Below are positions 7,752-15,225 of a stretch of DNA of 33,370 nucleotides, piece by piece. The DNA comes from Bradyrhizobium sp. URHD0069 (GTDB lineage: Bacteria > Pseudomonadota > Alphaproteobacteria > Rhizobiales > Xanthobacteraceae), in NCBI RefSeq assembly GCF_000701345.1, contig NZ_JNIJ01000054.1, positions 1-33,370 on the forward strand, written 5' to 3'. The position numbers and the translations under genes are program-made. The stretch's first letter is position 1. The number at the start of each line of letters is the position of its first letter. Under the pieces are notes generated by a model. It was not told where the DNA came from, made no database searches, and saw only the letters and a program-made list of their open reading frames with translations.

Positions 7752-8903
7752 ATGAAAAATCGCGGCCACTCGATATTTGCGCTCGCACGTTTTCCCAAGA
7801 CCACATTCGTCGCCATCGCGTCCGCCGTGCTGATCGGTACGCCGGCAGTTCAGCGGTCCGCCCACGCCGGTGATGTGCCGACGTTTGCGGTCGATGCGGC
7901 CTGGCCAAAGCCACTGCCGAACAACTGGATCCTTGGTCAGGTCGGCGGCATCACCGTCGATAAGGAAGGACACGTCTGGGTCATTCACCGCCCGCGCTCG
8001 CTGACCGATGACGAGAAGGGCGCAGCACTGACGCCGCCGCGTTCAAAATGCTGTGTTTCGGCGCCGCCGGTGCTGGAATTCGATGCCGACGGCAACTTGC
8101 TGCGCTCGTGGGGTGGACCCGGCGAAGGCTACGAATGGGTCGGACGCGAGCATGGCATCGAAGTCGACGAGAAAGGATTTGTCTGGGTCGGCGGCAACGC
8201 CGATAATGACAACGCCATCCTGAAATTCACCCTCGACGGCAAATTCGTGATGCAGATCGGCAAGATCGCGCCGAGCAAGGGAAGCAACGACACCACGCAA
8301 CTCGGCAAGCCCGCAGAAACCGCGGTAGACAAAGACGCCAACGAAATCTACATCGCCGATGGCTACGGCAACCGCCGCGTCATCGTGTTCGATGCGACCA
8401 CCGGCGCCTACAAGCGGCATTGGGGTGCCTACGGCAATCCGCCGAACGACGACAAGCAACCGCCTTACGATCCGAAAGCGCCGGTCTCGCAGCAATTCGC
8501 CAATCCCGTGCATTGCGTGAAACTGAGCAATGACGGTCTGGTCTACGTCTGCGACCGCATCAACAACCGGATCCAGGTGTTCAAGAAGGACGGCAGCTTC
8601 GTAAAGGAGTGGTTCTTCGAGAAGAATACGCTTGGCAACGGCGCGGTATGGGACATCGCGATCTGGCCCGATCCAAAGCAGAGTTACCTGCTCAGGGCCG
8701 ATGGCGAGAACAACGAAATCCGGGTTCTGAAGCGCGAAGATGGCTCCGTGGTCGGCAGCTTCGGACGCAGCGGCCGTAATGCCGGGCAGTTTCACTGGGT
8801 TCACGCGATGGCGGTCGACGCCAAAGGCAACGTTTATACCGCCGAGGTCGATACCGGAAAGCGTATCCAGAAATTCAAATTGACCTCGGACGCGCTGCGA
8901 TAG
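7752..8903 (+). CDS. Secreted NHL-repeat beta-propeller protein
   Basis: The 383-residue product starts with a basic, hydrophobic signal peptide ending near 'QRSAHA', with likely cleavage before GDVPTF, so it should act in the periplasm. The rest is a series of NHL/SMP-30-like blades: 'ITVDKEGHVWV', 'IEVDEKGFVWVGG', 'TAVDKDANEIYIADGYGNRRV', 'LVYVCDRINNRIQVF' and 'MAVDAKGNVYTAEV'. Two adjacent cysteines ('SKCCVS') lie in an inserted loop of the first part, and two more occur near the fourth blade. NHL propellers bind ligands or act as lyases or hydrolases; no specific activity can be assigned. AAGGAA lies seven bases before the ATG. It is followed after 118 bases by a binding-protein gene in the same direction, which suggests a shared periplasmic task. 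Confidence 0.85.
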   Translation: MKNRGHSIFALARFPKTTFVAIASAVLIGTPAVQRSAHAGDVPTFAVDAAWPKPLPNNWILGQVGGITVDKEGHVWVIHRPRSLTDDEKGAALTPPRSKCCVSAPPVLEFDADGNLLRSWGGPGEGYEWVGREHGIEVDEKGFVWVGGNADNDNAILKFTLDGKFVMQIGKIAPSKGSNDTTQLGKPAETAVDKDANEIYIADGYGNRRVIVFDATTGAYKRHWGAYGNPPNDDKQPPYDPKAPVSQQFANPVHCVKLSNDGLVYVCDRINNRIQVFKKDGSFVKEWFFEKNTLGNGAVWDIAIWPDPKQSYLLRADGENNEIRVLKREDGSVVGSFGRSGRNAGQFHWVHAMAVDAKGNVYTAEVDTGKRIQKFKLTSDALR

Positions 8904-8966
8904 CCGCATTGCGGGTTCGCCCGAGAAGGACTATCGGAAATGCCGATCATCTGGTCGGTCAAGCCG

Positions 8967-8996
8967 TTGGGGAGGCTCCGAAGAGCGCCCCCCAAG
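8967..8996 (+). promoter_or_regulatory. Strong stem-loop before the binding-protein gene
   Basis: TTGGGGAGGCTC and GAGCGCCCCCCAA pair almost completely around a CGAA loop. The structure sits between the NHL gene and the binding-protein gene and ends about ten bases before the GGAGGA ribosome binding site at 9008-9013. There is no T run, so it is more likely an mRNA stabilising or processing element than a terminator. The function is inferred. Confidence 0.5.
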
Positions 8997-9021
8997 CGTT
9001 AGCATCTGGAGGAACTTTCAG

Positions 9022-10248
9022 ATGAGGACAACATTTGCGCGGCGCTACGCCGTACTCATTGCATGTGCCGGATTGGGGCTCGCGACGCCTGCGCTGGCTC
9101 AGGACAAGACGGTCAAGATCGGCGTGCTGAACGACATGTCGAGCCTGTATGCCGACATCGGCGGGCCTAATTCGGTGGTCGCGGTCAAGATGGCGGTCGA
9201 GGATTCCGGCCTGTCCAAGAAGGGCTGGAAGATCGATCTCCTGAGTGGCGATCACCAGAACAAGCCAGACGTGGGCACCAACATCGCGCGCCAATGGATT
9301 GACAACGACAAAGTCGACGTCATCGCCGATACGCCGAATTCCGGGGTCGCGCTGGCGGTGAGCAATCTCGTTCGCGAGAAGAACGCGGTGCTGCTCAACT
9401 CAGGTGCTGCGACCGCCGATCTCACCGGCAAGGCTTGCACGCCGAATACGGTCTCCTTCACCTACGATACCTACATGCTAGCCAACGGCACCGGCAAGGC
9501 GCTGACCAAGGCCGGCGGCGATAGCTGGTTCTTCCTGACGGCCGATTACGCCTTCGGCCACGCGCTGGAGCGCGACACCAGCGCGGTCGTCATCGCCAAC
9601 GGTGGCAAAGTGCTGGGCGGAGTGAAGCATCCGATCAACACGTCGGACTTCTCGTCGTTCCTGCTGCAGGCGCAGGCCTCGAAGGCCAAGGTCGTGGGAC
9701 TTGCGAACGCGGGAGGCGACACCACCAACTCGATCAAGCAGGCGTCCGAATTCGGCATCGTGTCGGGCGGGCAGAAGCTCGCCGCGCTGTTGCTGTTCGT
9801 CAACGATGTGCATTCGCTGGGCCTGAAGACCGCGCAAGGCCTGTCGTTCACGGAATCTTTTTACTGGGACATGAACGATCAGACGCGCGCATGGTCCAAG
9901 CGTTTCATGGCGCTGTCGCCAAAGGGCACGATGCCCTCAATGACAGTGGCGGGAGTTTATGCCGCAGTGCTGCATTACCTGAAAGCCATGGAAGCGCTCG
10001 GCGGCAATCCGCATGACGGTGCCAAGGTCGTCGCCAAGATGAAGGAGTTGCCGACCGACGATCCCTTGTTCGGCAAGGGCCCGCTGCGGATCGATGGCCG
10101 CAGGATCATCCCGGCCTATCTGTTCGAGGTGAAGAAGCCGGAGGAGTCGAAATACCCTTGGGACTATTACAAACTCGTCGCCACGATCTCGCCGGAGGAT
10201 GCCGCGAAGCCGCTCAGCGAAAGCGAGTGTCCCCTGGTCAAGAAATAG
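9022..10248 (+). CDS. Orphan branched-chain amino-acid type ABC substrate-binding protein
   Basis: This is a 408-residue periplasmic type I binding protein of the LivK/Peripla_BP_6 family. The signal peptide ends 'TPALA' with predicted cleavage before Gln27, giving a mature start 'QDKTVKIGVLND'. Sequence and length closely parallel the second binding protein in the window (25151-26371): shared segments include 'HPINTSDFSSFLLQAQASKA' (HPLNSSDFSSFLLQ in the paralog), 'DDPLFGKG', 'PAYLFEVKKPEESK' and the terminal CPLVKK. Members of this family bind amino acids, but also aromatic acids, amides and other small molecules. No permease or ATPase gene is adjacent, so it must use a transporter encoded elsewhere, possibly the nearby Liv operon. 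GGAGGA eight bases before the ATG supports the start. Its neighbour is the secreted NHL protein. Confidence 0.93.
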   Translation: MRTTFARRYAVLIACAGLGLATPALAQDKTVKIGVLNDMSSLYADIGGPNSVVAVKMAVEDSGLSKKGWKIDLLSGDHQNKPDVGTNIARQWIDNDKVDVIADTPNSGVALAVSNLVREKNAVLLNSGAATADLTGKACTPNTVSFTYDTYMLANGTGKALTKAGGDSWFFLTADYAFGHALERDTSAVVIANGGKVLGGVKHPINTSDFSSFLLQAQASKAKVVGLANAGGDTTNSIKQASEFGIVSGGQKLAALLLFVNDVHSLGLKTAQGLSFTESFYWDMNDQTRAWSKRFMALSPKGTMPSMTVAGVYAAVLHYLKAMEALGGNPHDGAKVVAKMKELPTDDPLFGKGPLRIDGRRIIPAYLFEVKKPEESKYPWDYYKLVATISPEDAAKPLSESECPLVKK

Positions 10249-10550
10249 ACCGCGATCGTTTTCGTTATTTCATGCGCAGGGTGGGCAAAGGCGCTGTTTG
10301 CTCCGTGCCCAACCATCTATCTACCCACCATCTTTCTAAATGGCGTTTTCACACAGCCTGGCTCAACATCGGAAGTCGTCGCGCTACGAGTCGTCGCGTT
10401 ACGAGCCGATGGCGAACTATGCCCTCGCCGGATAGCTGCGGCTGACTCGGAAAACTCGCTTTCGCGAGCTGGCGGCGCATTAAGCTCTGGCCGTGCACCA
10501 CGAACCTGGCGCCCAACTTGCGATGCGAAACCGGTCATACCGGACGGTTT
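10249..10550. other. Intergenic stretch without a recognisable gene
   Basis: Nothing resembling a conserved protein or structured RNA is seen. A short direct duplication (CGCGCTACGAG / CGCGTTACGAG near 10380-10402) and hairpin-capable segments such as TCGC-TTT-CGCGA are present. Given the neighbouring palindromes, it may hold degraded repeat sequence. Confidence 0.4.
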
Positions 10551-10643
10551 TTAGTACGCGAACGCAATGACGATGAAGAGGATGATCACAACAAGGGCGA
10601 TCGTCCCTCCATCAAGCTCTTTCCTGTCGACGTGGACCCGCAT
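10551..10643 (-). CDS. Candidate 30-residue single-span membrane peptide
   Basis: The reading frame encodes MRVHVDRKELDGG followed by the hydrophobic run 'TIALVVIILFIVIAFAY' and a TAA stop. A short basic and acidic N-terminus before one 17-residue hydrophobic helix is the classic layout of small bacterial membrane proteins. The start is supported by AGAGGAG about nine bases upstream on the minus strand. It is too short for ordinary gene finders and lies alone between convergent genes. I know no named family; the call rests on the ribosome binding site and composition. Confidence 0.5.
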   Translation of the reverse strand: MRVHVDRKELDGGTIALVVIILFIVIAFAY

Positions 10644-11013
10644 CGAACAGCACTCCTCTTTACGGAAGCTACAAAACAAACAATAGGCCTAAGCTGCCGC
10701 CGTTCAACAGCGTGCCAGCAATGCACGAAGCACAGCAGCAATTTGGGTGCGCCGCACTGGCGCGATGCAATTCGTATCTCTCAAAACCACCAAAGGTAAA
10801 AGGCATGACCCCACTCGTTCCTTGATCGTCGGCATTCCAGTGCCCAACTTCTCGGCCGCGCGGCCGTTGCGTTCGACTGCCGCAAACCGGCGCTGGCGCG
10901 TCCTCGGTGCCAAGCCCGCATGGCTGACAACCGGATACGCTCATGTTAAATGGAAACTGCTTTAGATCCTGATCTTGAAGCGTGGGCACGCGGAGTTCAT
11001 CATCGGGCGCGCG
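10644..11013. other. Intergenic stretch without a recognisable gene
   Basis: Reading frames up to about 100 codons exist on both strands, but they overlap each other, show no domain-like pattern and lack good start sites. The only structured element is the REP-like palindrome at its right end, which runs into the 3' end of the MFS gene. The stretch just right of 10643 should carry the promoter of the small membrane peptide gene. Confidence 0.4.
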
Positions 11014-11025
11014 TTAGCGCGATCC
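11001..11025. repeat. REP-like GC palindrome, copy B, overlapping the MFS stop codon
   Basis: CGCGC-GTTA-GCGCG forms a perfect five-pair hairpin, and the left flank ATCGGGCGCG is identical to copy A near 7625. The loop contains the TAA stop of the MFS gene (11014-11016, minus strand), so the last codons of that gene are made of repeat sequence. Confidence 0.6.
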
Positions 11026-12282
11026 GGCGGCTTTGCCCACTTTCCGATCTGTGAGCGTGCGCGCCGCGATCACCAGCGCCAGCACCAATAGCGCCGACGC
11101 GAGCAGGAACGGCGCTCCCGGAAAATTCAGAGGTGCCTGCGCACCGATGAAATAGGCAAACGTCAGCGTGAACAGAAACGGCCCCACGAGTTGGGACACG
11201 CTTTGCACGCTCGTGGTTGCGCCCTGCAATTGGCCCTGCTGGTCCGGCGCGACCAGTCGCGTCATCAGCGACTGGATCGCCGCGCCCGATACGCCCCACA
11301 GAGCCATAACGGGAATGCCGAGCCAGAACAGCGGACCGGTCGGCGCCACGGCGAAAATCAGAAAGCCGGCGGCGCCGCAGCCAAGCCCCAGCAGCAGCGC
11401 CCGCCGCTCGCCGAAACGCTTGACGATCGGCCCGATGCCCGCACCCTGCACCGCCATCGCGCAGATGCCGACCATGGCCAGCGTCAGGCCGACGGTGGTC
11501 GCATCCCAGCCGTATCGATAGGTCGCATAGAGCACGAACGTGCTGGGCAGAACCACATGCGCCAGCTGGGCGATGAAATTCACTGCCGATAACCCGGTAA
11601 GCACCCGATCGGAGCGCAACAGATGCAGCGCGCCCAGCGGATTTGCGCTCTTCCAGCGAAACGGCGACCGGCGATCCGGCGGCAGCGACTCCGGGAGGAT
11701 CACGAATCCGTAAAGCGTATTGGCAAAGCTCAAGCCGGCCGCGGCCCAGAACGGCAGCCGCGGATCCACATCACCGAGCAGTCCGCCGAGCGCAGGCCCG
11801 AGAACAAACCCGGCGCCGAACGCCATGCCGACTTTCCCAAACACCGCGGCGCGCTTTTCCGGAGGCGTTATATCCGTAATGTAAGCGAATGCCGTCGAGA
11901 CGCTCGCTGAGGTGATGCCGGAGATCACCCTGCCGATGAACAGCCAGACCAGCGACGGCGCCAGCGCCATCAGCACATAGTCCAGCGCGAGGCCGAAGTT
12001 CGACAGCAGCACCACCGGCCGCCGGCCGAACCGGTCCGACAGGCCGCCGACGATCGGCGAGAAGAAAAACTGCATCAGTGCCCATGCGGTGCCGAACAAT
12101 CCAAAAATCCGCGCCGCGCTCGCGGTATCGTTATCGACGAAACTCGCGACCAGCTTGGGCAGGATCGGCATGATCAAGCCGAGCGCGAGCATGTCGAGCA
12201 GGATGGTGACGAAGATAAAAACCACTGCCGCGCCGCGTACCGGTGGCGCTTCGACAATGCTCCCAGGCCCCGCTTCGCTCAC
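11014..12282 (-). CDS. MFS transporter of the TetA (tetracycline/drug:H+ antiporter) type
   Basis: This 422-residue inner-membrane protein is a major facilitator with about twelve helices. Motif A is clear between helices 2 and 3 ('GGLSDRFGRRPVV'), and motif C-like 'GMAFGAGFVLGPALGG' in helix 5 marks it as an antiporter of the DHA1/TCR subgroup. It closely matches the TetA(C)-like layout, but chromosomal alphaproteobacterial members are usually uncharacterised and need not confer tetracycline resistance. The start is a GTG overlapping the der stop (GTGA, 12279-12282), indicating translational coupling with der. Its final residues (AAGSR) and stop lie in a REP-like palindrome. Confidence 0.9.
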   Translation of the reverse strand: MSEAGPGSIVEAPPVRGAAVVFIFVTILLDMLALGLIMPILPKLVASFVDNDTASAARIFGLFGTAWALMQFFFSPIVGGLSDRFGRRPVVLLSNFGLALDYVLMALAPSLVWLFIGRVISGITSASVSTAFAYITDITPPEKRAAVFGKVGMAFGAGFVLGPALGGLLGDVDPRLPFWAAAGLSFANTLYGFVILPESLPPDRRSPFRWKSANPLGALHLLRSDRVLTGLSAVNFIAQLAHVVLPSTFVLYATYRYGWDATTVGLTLAMVGICAMAVQGAGIGPIVKRFGERRALLLGLGCGAAGFLIFAVAPTGPLFWLGIPVMALWGVSGAAIQSLMTRLVAPDQQGQLQGATTSVQSVSQLVGPFLFTLTFAYFIGAQAPLNFPGAPFLLASALLVLALVIAARTLTDRKVGKAAGSR

Positions 12283-13664
12283 GATGGCCGCTTGCGCTTG
12301 TGGGCGAATGGGTTAGCCTTTTCACGCAGGCTGATCCGCACCGGGGTGCCGGGCAGCTCGAAAAATTCACGCAGGGAGTTGACGAGATAGCGCAGGTAGG
12401 ACTGCGGCACGGCGTCCGCGCGCGAGCAGAACAACACGAAGCTCGGCGGCCGGGCCTTGGCTTGCGTAATGTAATTCAATTTCAGCCGGCGGCCCGACAC
12501 CGCGGGCGGCGGGTTAGCGTCCACGGCCTGCTCGAACCAGCGATTGAGCGATGCGGTCGGCACGCGCCTGTTCCACACCGCGTAGGCCTGCTCGATCGCG
12601 CTCATCAAGCGGTCGATACCCTCACCCATCAGGCCGGAGACCGCGACAACAGGCGCGCCCCTGACCTGCGGCAGCAAATGATCGACCTCGACGCGCAGCG
12701 CCGATATCAGGCTCGGCTGCCGCTCCATCAAATCCCATTTGTTGACCGCGATGACGAGTGCCCGGCCCTCGCGTTCGATCAGGTCGGCGATGCGCAGGTC
12801 CTGTTCCTCGAACTTGTTCTGCGCGTCCATCACCAGCACCACCACTTCGGCAAAGCGCACGGCGCGCAACGCGTCCGCCACCGAGAGTTTCTCCAGCTTC
12901 TCCTCAATCCGCGAGCGCCGCCGCAAGCCTGCAGTGTCGAAGACGCGAAAATCCCGTCCCTGCCAATTGATCTCGACAGAGATGGAATCGCGGGTGGTGC
13001 CGGCCTCAGCGCTGGTCAATAGACGCTCTTCGCCCAGCAGATGATTGATCAGCGTGGATTTTCCGGCGTTGGGGCGGCCGACGATGGCGACACGTATCGG
13101 CCGCTTCGCTATGTCCTCATCCGATTCGATGATGTCGTCATCGTCGAACTCTTGCTCCTCGTCGGCCGGCTCCGGCATCAATCCGCGCAACGCGTCGTAG
13201 AGATCGCTGAGGCCTTCGCCATGCTCCGCTGAAATCTGAATCGGTTCGCCCAAGCCCAGCGCGTAAGCTTCCATCGCGCCGGCATCGCCATGTTTGCCTT
13301 CGCTCTTGTTGGCAACCAGCACCACCGGCTTGTTGGCGCGGCGTGCGAAGTCGGCAAAGGCGCGATCGTTCGGCGTGAGGCCGGCGCGCGCGTCGACCAC
13401 GAACATCAGGGCATCGGCGAGGCCGATCGCCATTTCCGTCTGCTCCTGCATCCGCGCGGTCAGCGAGCCCTTCGCGCCTTCATCGAGACCCGCGGTATCG
13501 ATCACGGTGAATTCGAGATCGCCAAGCCGCCCCTGTCCTTCGCGGCGGTCGCGGGTGACGCCAGGTTCGTCGTCGACAAGCGCAAGCTTCTGTCCGACCA
13601 GCCGATTGAACAGCGTCGATTTTCCGACATTGGGCCGGCCGATGATGGCAATCGTGAAGGACAT
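12279..13664 (-). CDS. der: Ribosome biogenesis GTPase Der (EngA)
   Basis: Der is an essential cytoplasmic GTPase with two tandem G domains that helps assemble the 50S ribosomal subunit. G1 motifs are present in both domains (GRPNVGKST at 9-17, GRPNAGKST at 196-204), with DTAG motifs at 56-59 and again in 'FDTAGLRR'. The first NKxD-type motif reads NKSE and the second NKWD. The inter-domain linker is acidic ('EFDDDDIIESDED'). The C-terminal KH-like domain and a basic tail ('KANPFAHKRKRPS') complete the normal length of 461 residues. AGGGA upstream supports the ATG. It sits downstream of a TPR membrane protein and a lipoprotein and overlaps the MFS gene by four bases. Confidence 0.97.
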   Translation of the reverse strand: MSFTIAIIGRPNVGKSTLFNRLVGQKLALVDDEPGVTRDRREGQGRLGDLEFTVIDTAGLDEGAKGSLTARMQEQTEMAIGLADALMFVVDARAGLTPNDRAFADFARRANKPVVLVANKSEGKHGDAGAMEAYALGLGEPIQISAEHGEGLSDLYDALRGLMPEPADEEQEFDDDDIIESDEDIAKRPIRVAIVGRPNAGKSTLINHLLGEERLLTSAEAGTTRDSISVEINWQGRDFRVFDTAGLRRRSRIEEKLEKLSVADALRAVRFAEVVVLVMDAQNKFEEQDLRIADLIEREGRALVIAVNKWDLMERQPSLISALRVEVDHLLPQVRGAPVVAVSGLMGEGIDRLMSAIEQAYAVWNRRVPTASLNRWFEQAVDANPPPAVSGRRLKLNYITQAKARPPSFVLFCSRADAVPQSYLRYLVNSLREFFELPGTPVRISLREKANPFAHKRKRPS

Positions 13665-13781
13665 GAACGATCCCTGCGCTCTTACGCGCGTATTTCCAAA
13701 AAAGTGTGTAGCGGATAAGCGATAAGAATACGCGCTGATTATCGAATCGACGCGGCTATCGCCGAGATGGAAAACCGAATT

Positions 13782-14345
13782 TTAGCGCGTGAAGGTGCCG
13801 GTCGGCAGCGGCGCCGGGAATGGCGCAGCTGATTGTTGCGGCGGTTGCGCGGGCTGCGCGGCCGGCGGATCGGACGGCGGCGCGGTGGTGCGCCGGCGCG
13901 TGATCTTCTTGGGCTTGGGCGCGGGCGGCGCCGCGGCGGTGCTGCCCTCTTCCTCGGGCGCCGCATCGGGATCCGGCGCGGCGGCAGCGTCCTGCGCAGG
14001 AGCCGTGCTGGCGACGGCCGGCTGCTTGCCCTTGGATTTCGCGGCCTGCGTTGGTTTCGGCTGCTCGGGCGGCGACGCGGCGGCCGCCGCTGCAGCCTGA
14101 GCGTTCTGCTGATCGATCTGCTCTTGCGCGGAGCCCTTGTACAGGTTCTTCGGCACGCCCTGTTCGAGTCCCGGCACGCCGTCGGGGAAAACCGGCTTGC
14201 GTTCGCCCGGAAGCTTTTTCTTGGTGTCGAGGAAATCGAGCAAGTCGGTCGGATCCCAGCTGCTAAACCCGCTGGAGCAACCAGCCAGCGCGCCCGACAG
14301 CGCGATGAGGACTGAAGCTGCGATCAAACGTTGCGAGCGGCGCAT
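13782..14345 (-). CDS. Proline/alanine-rich lipoprotein
   Basis: From the ATG at 14345 the product is 187 residues with a lipoprotein signal: basic MRRSQR, a hydrophobic core, and lipobox LAGC with Cys22 as the acylation site. A longer frame would bury this signal behind 38 basic residues, so I reject it. After the cysteine come 'SSWDPTDLLDFLDTKKKLPG' and 'KPVFPDGVPGLEQGVP', which look conserved, then a long Ala/Pro/Gln/Lys-rich tail that probably spans the periplasm or contacts peptidoglycan. I do not recognise a family. It occupies the slot between a YfgM-like TPR gene and der, where many proteobacteria carry bamB, so a role in envelope assembly is possible but unproven. Confidence 0.8.
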   Translation of the reverse strand: MRRSQRLIAASVLIALSGALAGCSSGFSSWDPTDLLDFLDTKKKLPGERKPVFPDGVPGLEQGVPKNLYKGSAQEQIDQQNAQAAAAAAASPPEQPKPTQAAKSKGKQPAVASTAPAQDAAAAPDPDAAPEEEGSTAAAPPAPKPKKITRRRTTAPPSDPPAAQPAQPPQQSAAPFPAPLPTGTFTR

Positions 14346-14373
14346 GGTCGATTTCCCACCCAAATCTTTTCCG

Positions 14374-15027
14374 TCAGCTTTTTGCGACCGGCGGAAGCAA
14401 CGCCTGCAGGGCCTCGGCACGCGAGCGCAGGCTCGGCGGCGTCTCGCCATCATTGGCAATCATATCCAGCCACTGCCGCGCCGCCGTCGCATCGTTGGCG
14501 CGCCAGGCCGACAACGCCAGCAGTTCGCGCGCGGTATGGCGGAAGGTCGCCCCCGGCGCGGTGACGGGCTCAAGGCGCTGCAGCATGTTCGGATAACTCG
14601 TGGTCTCCAGCAGCAATCCGGCCGCGCGGATTTTGGCAAGAGCCTGCTCCGGCGCACCGACGCTGCGATCGGCAGCGATGTCGTCGTACAATTTTGCCGC
14701 AGCCTGCGGGTCGCGCTTTGCGGCTTCCGCGGCGGCACGCAGCCGCGCCAGCAGGCGATATCCCGACGGCGCCTTCGCAGCCAAATCGGTAAAGGCGGCT
14801 TCCGCCTCGGCATGCTTGTTCTGCTCGGAGAGCTCGACGGCCTTGTCGAAGGCCGCGCCGGCCTCGGCCGCCTTCTTGCCCTCCAGATACTGGTAACCGC
14901 GCCAGCCGCCGACCGCGGCGATGATCAAGAGCGCGCCGGCGACGATATAGATCGAATACTGCTCCCACAGCTTTTTGAGCTGGTCGCGACGGACGTCCTC
15001 GTCTATTTCATTAAATAATTCAGACAC
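14374..15027 (-). CDS. YfgM-like TPR membrane protein
   Basis: This 217-residue protein has a cytoplasmic N-terminus ('MSELFNEIDEDVRRDQLKKL'), one transmembrane helix at about 26-46 ('IYIVAGALLIIAAVGGWRGY') and a periplasmic tetratricopeptide-like helical domain. The layout matches the TPR_21/YfgM family, whose E. coli member is an ancillary factor of the SecYEG translocon working with periplasmic chaperones. The start is a GTG at 15027 with only a weak upstream GGGAT; the conserved 'SELFNE' beginning supports it. It lies 28 bases upstream of the lipoprotein gene and in the same direction as der, consistent with the yfgM-bamB-der neighbourhood of other proteobacteria. Confidence 0.85.
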   Translation of the reverse strand: MSELFNEIDEDVRRDQLKKLWEQYSIYIVAGALLIIAAVGGWRGYQYLEGKKAAEAGAAFDKAVELSEQNKHAEAEAAFTDLAAKAPSGYRLLARLRAAAEAAKRDPQAAAKLYDDIAADRSVGAPEQALAKIRAAGLLLETTSYPNMLQRLEPVTAPGATFRHTARELLALSAWRANDATAARQWLDMIANDGETPPSLRSRAEALQALLPPVAKS

Positions 15028-15225
15028 TTAAAGATATCCCATCCCCGGTGAGCCGCGCCAAACCCGCCGACCGCGCCATACGCCTAGTCCCCGCGTGGCG
15101 GCGGCGATACCCTAGCGATATGGCGGTGGCAAGGCAAAGCCGGCCGTATTAAGGCGTTAACGCTGTTGGGCGAGAAGCCAGGCCCGATCCGGAGCCGACC
15201 TCATACACGAATGGGTCCGGCAGGG

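Noticed and set aside
10669..10989. 106-codon open frame on the minus strand in the gap before the MFS gene
   Set aside because: No ribosome binding site, no domain pattern, and overlapping frames of similar length on both strands.
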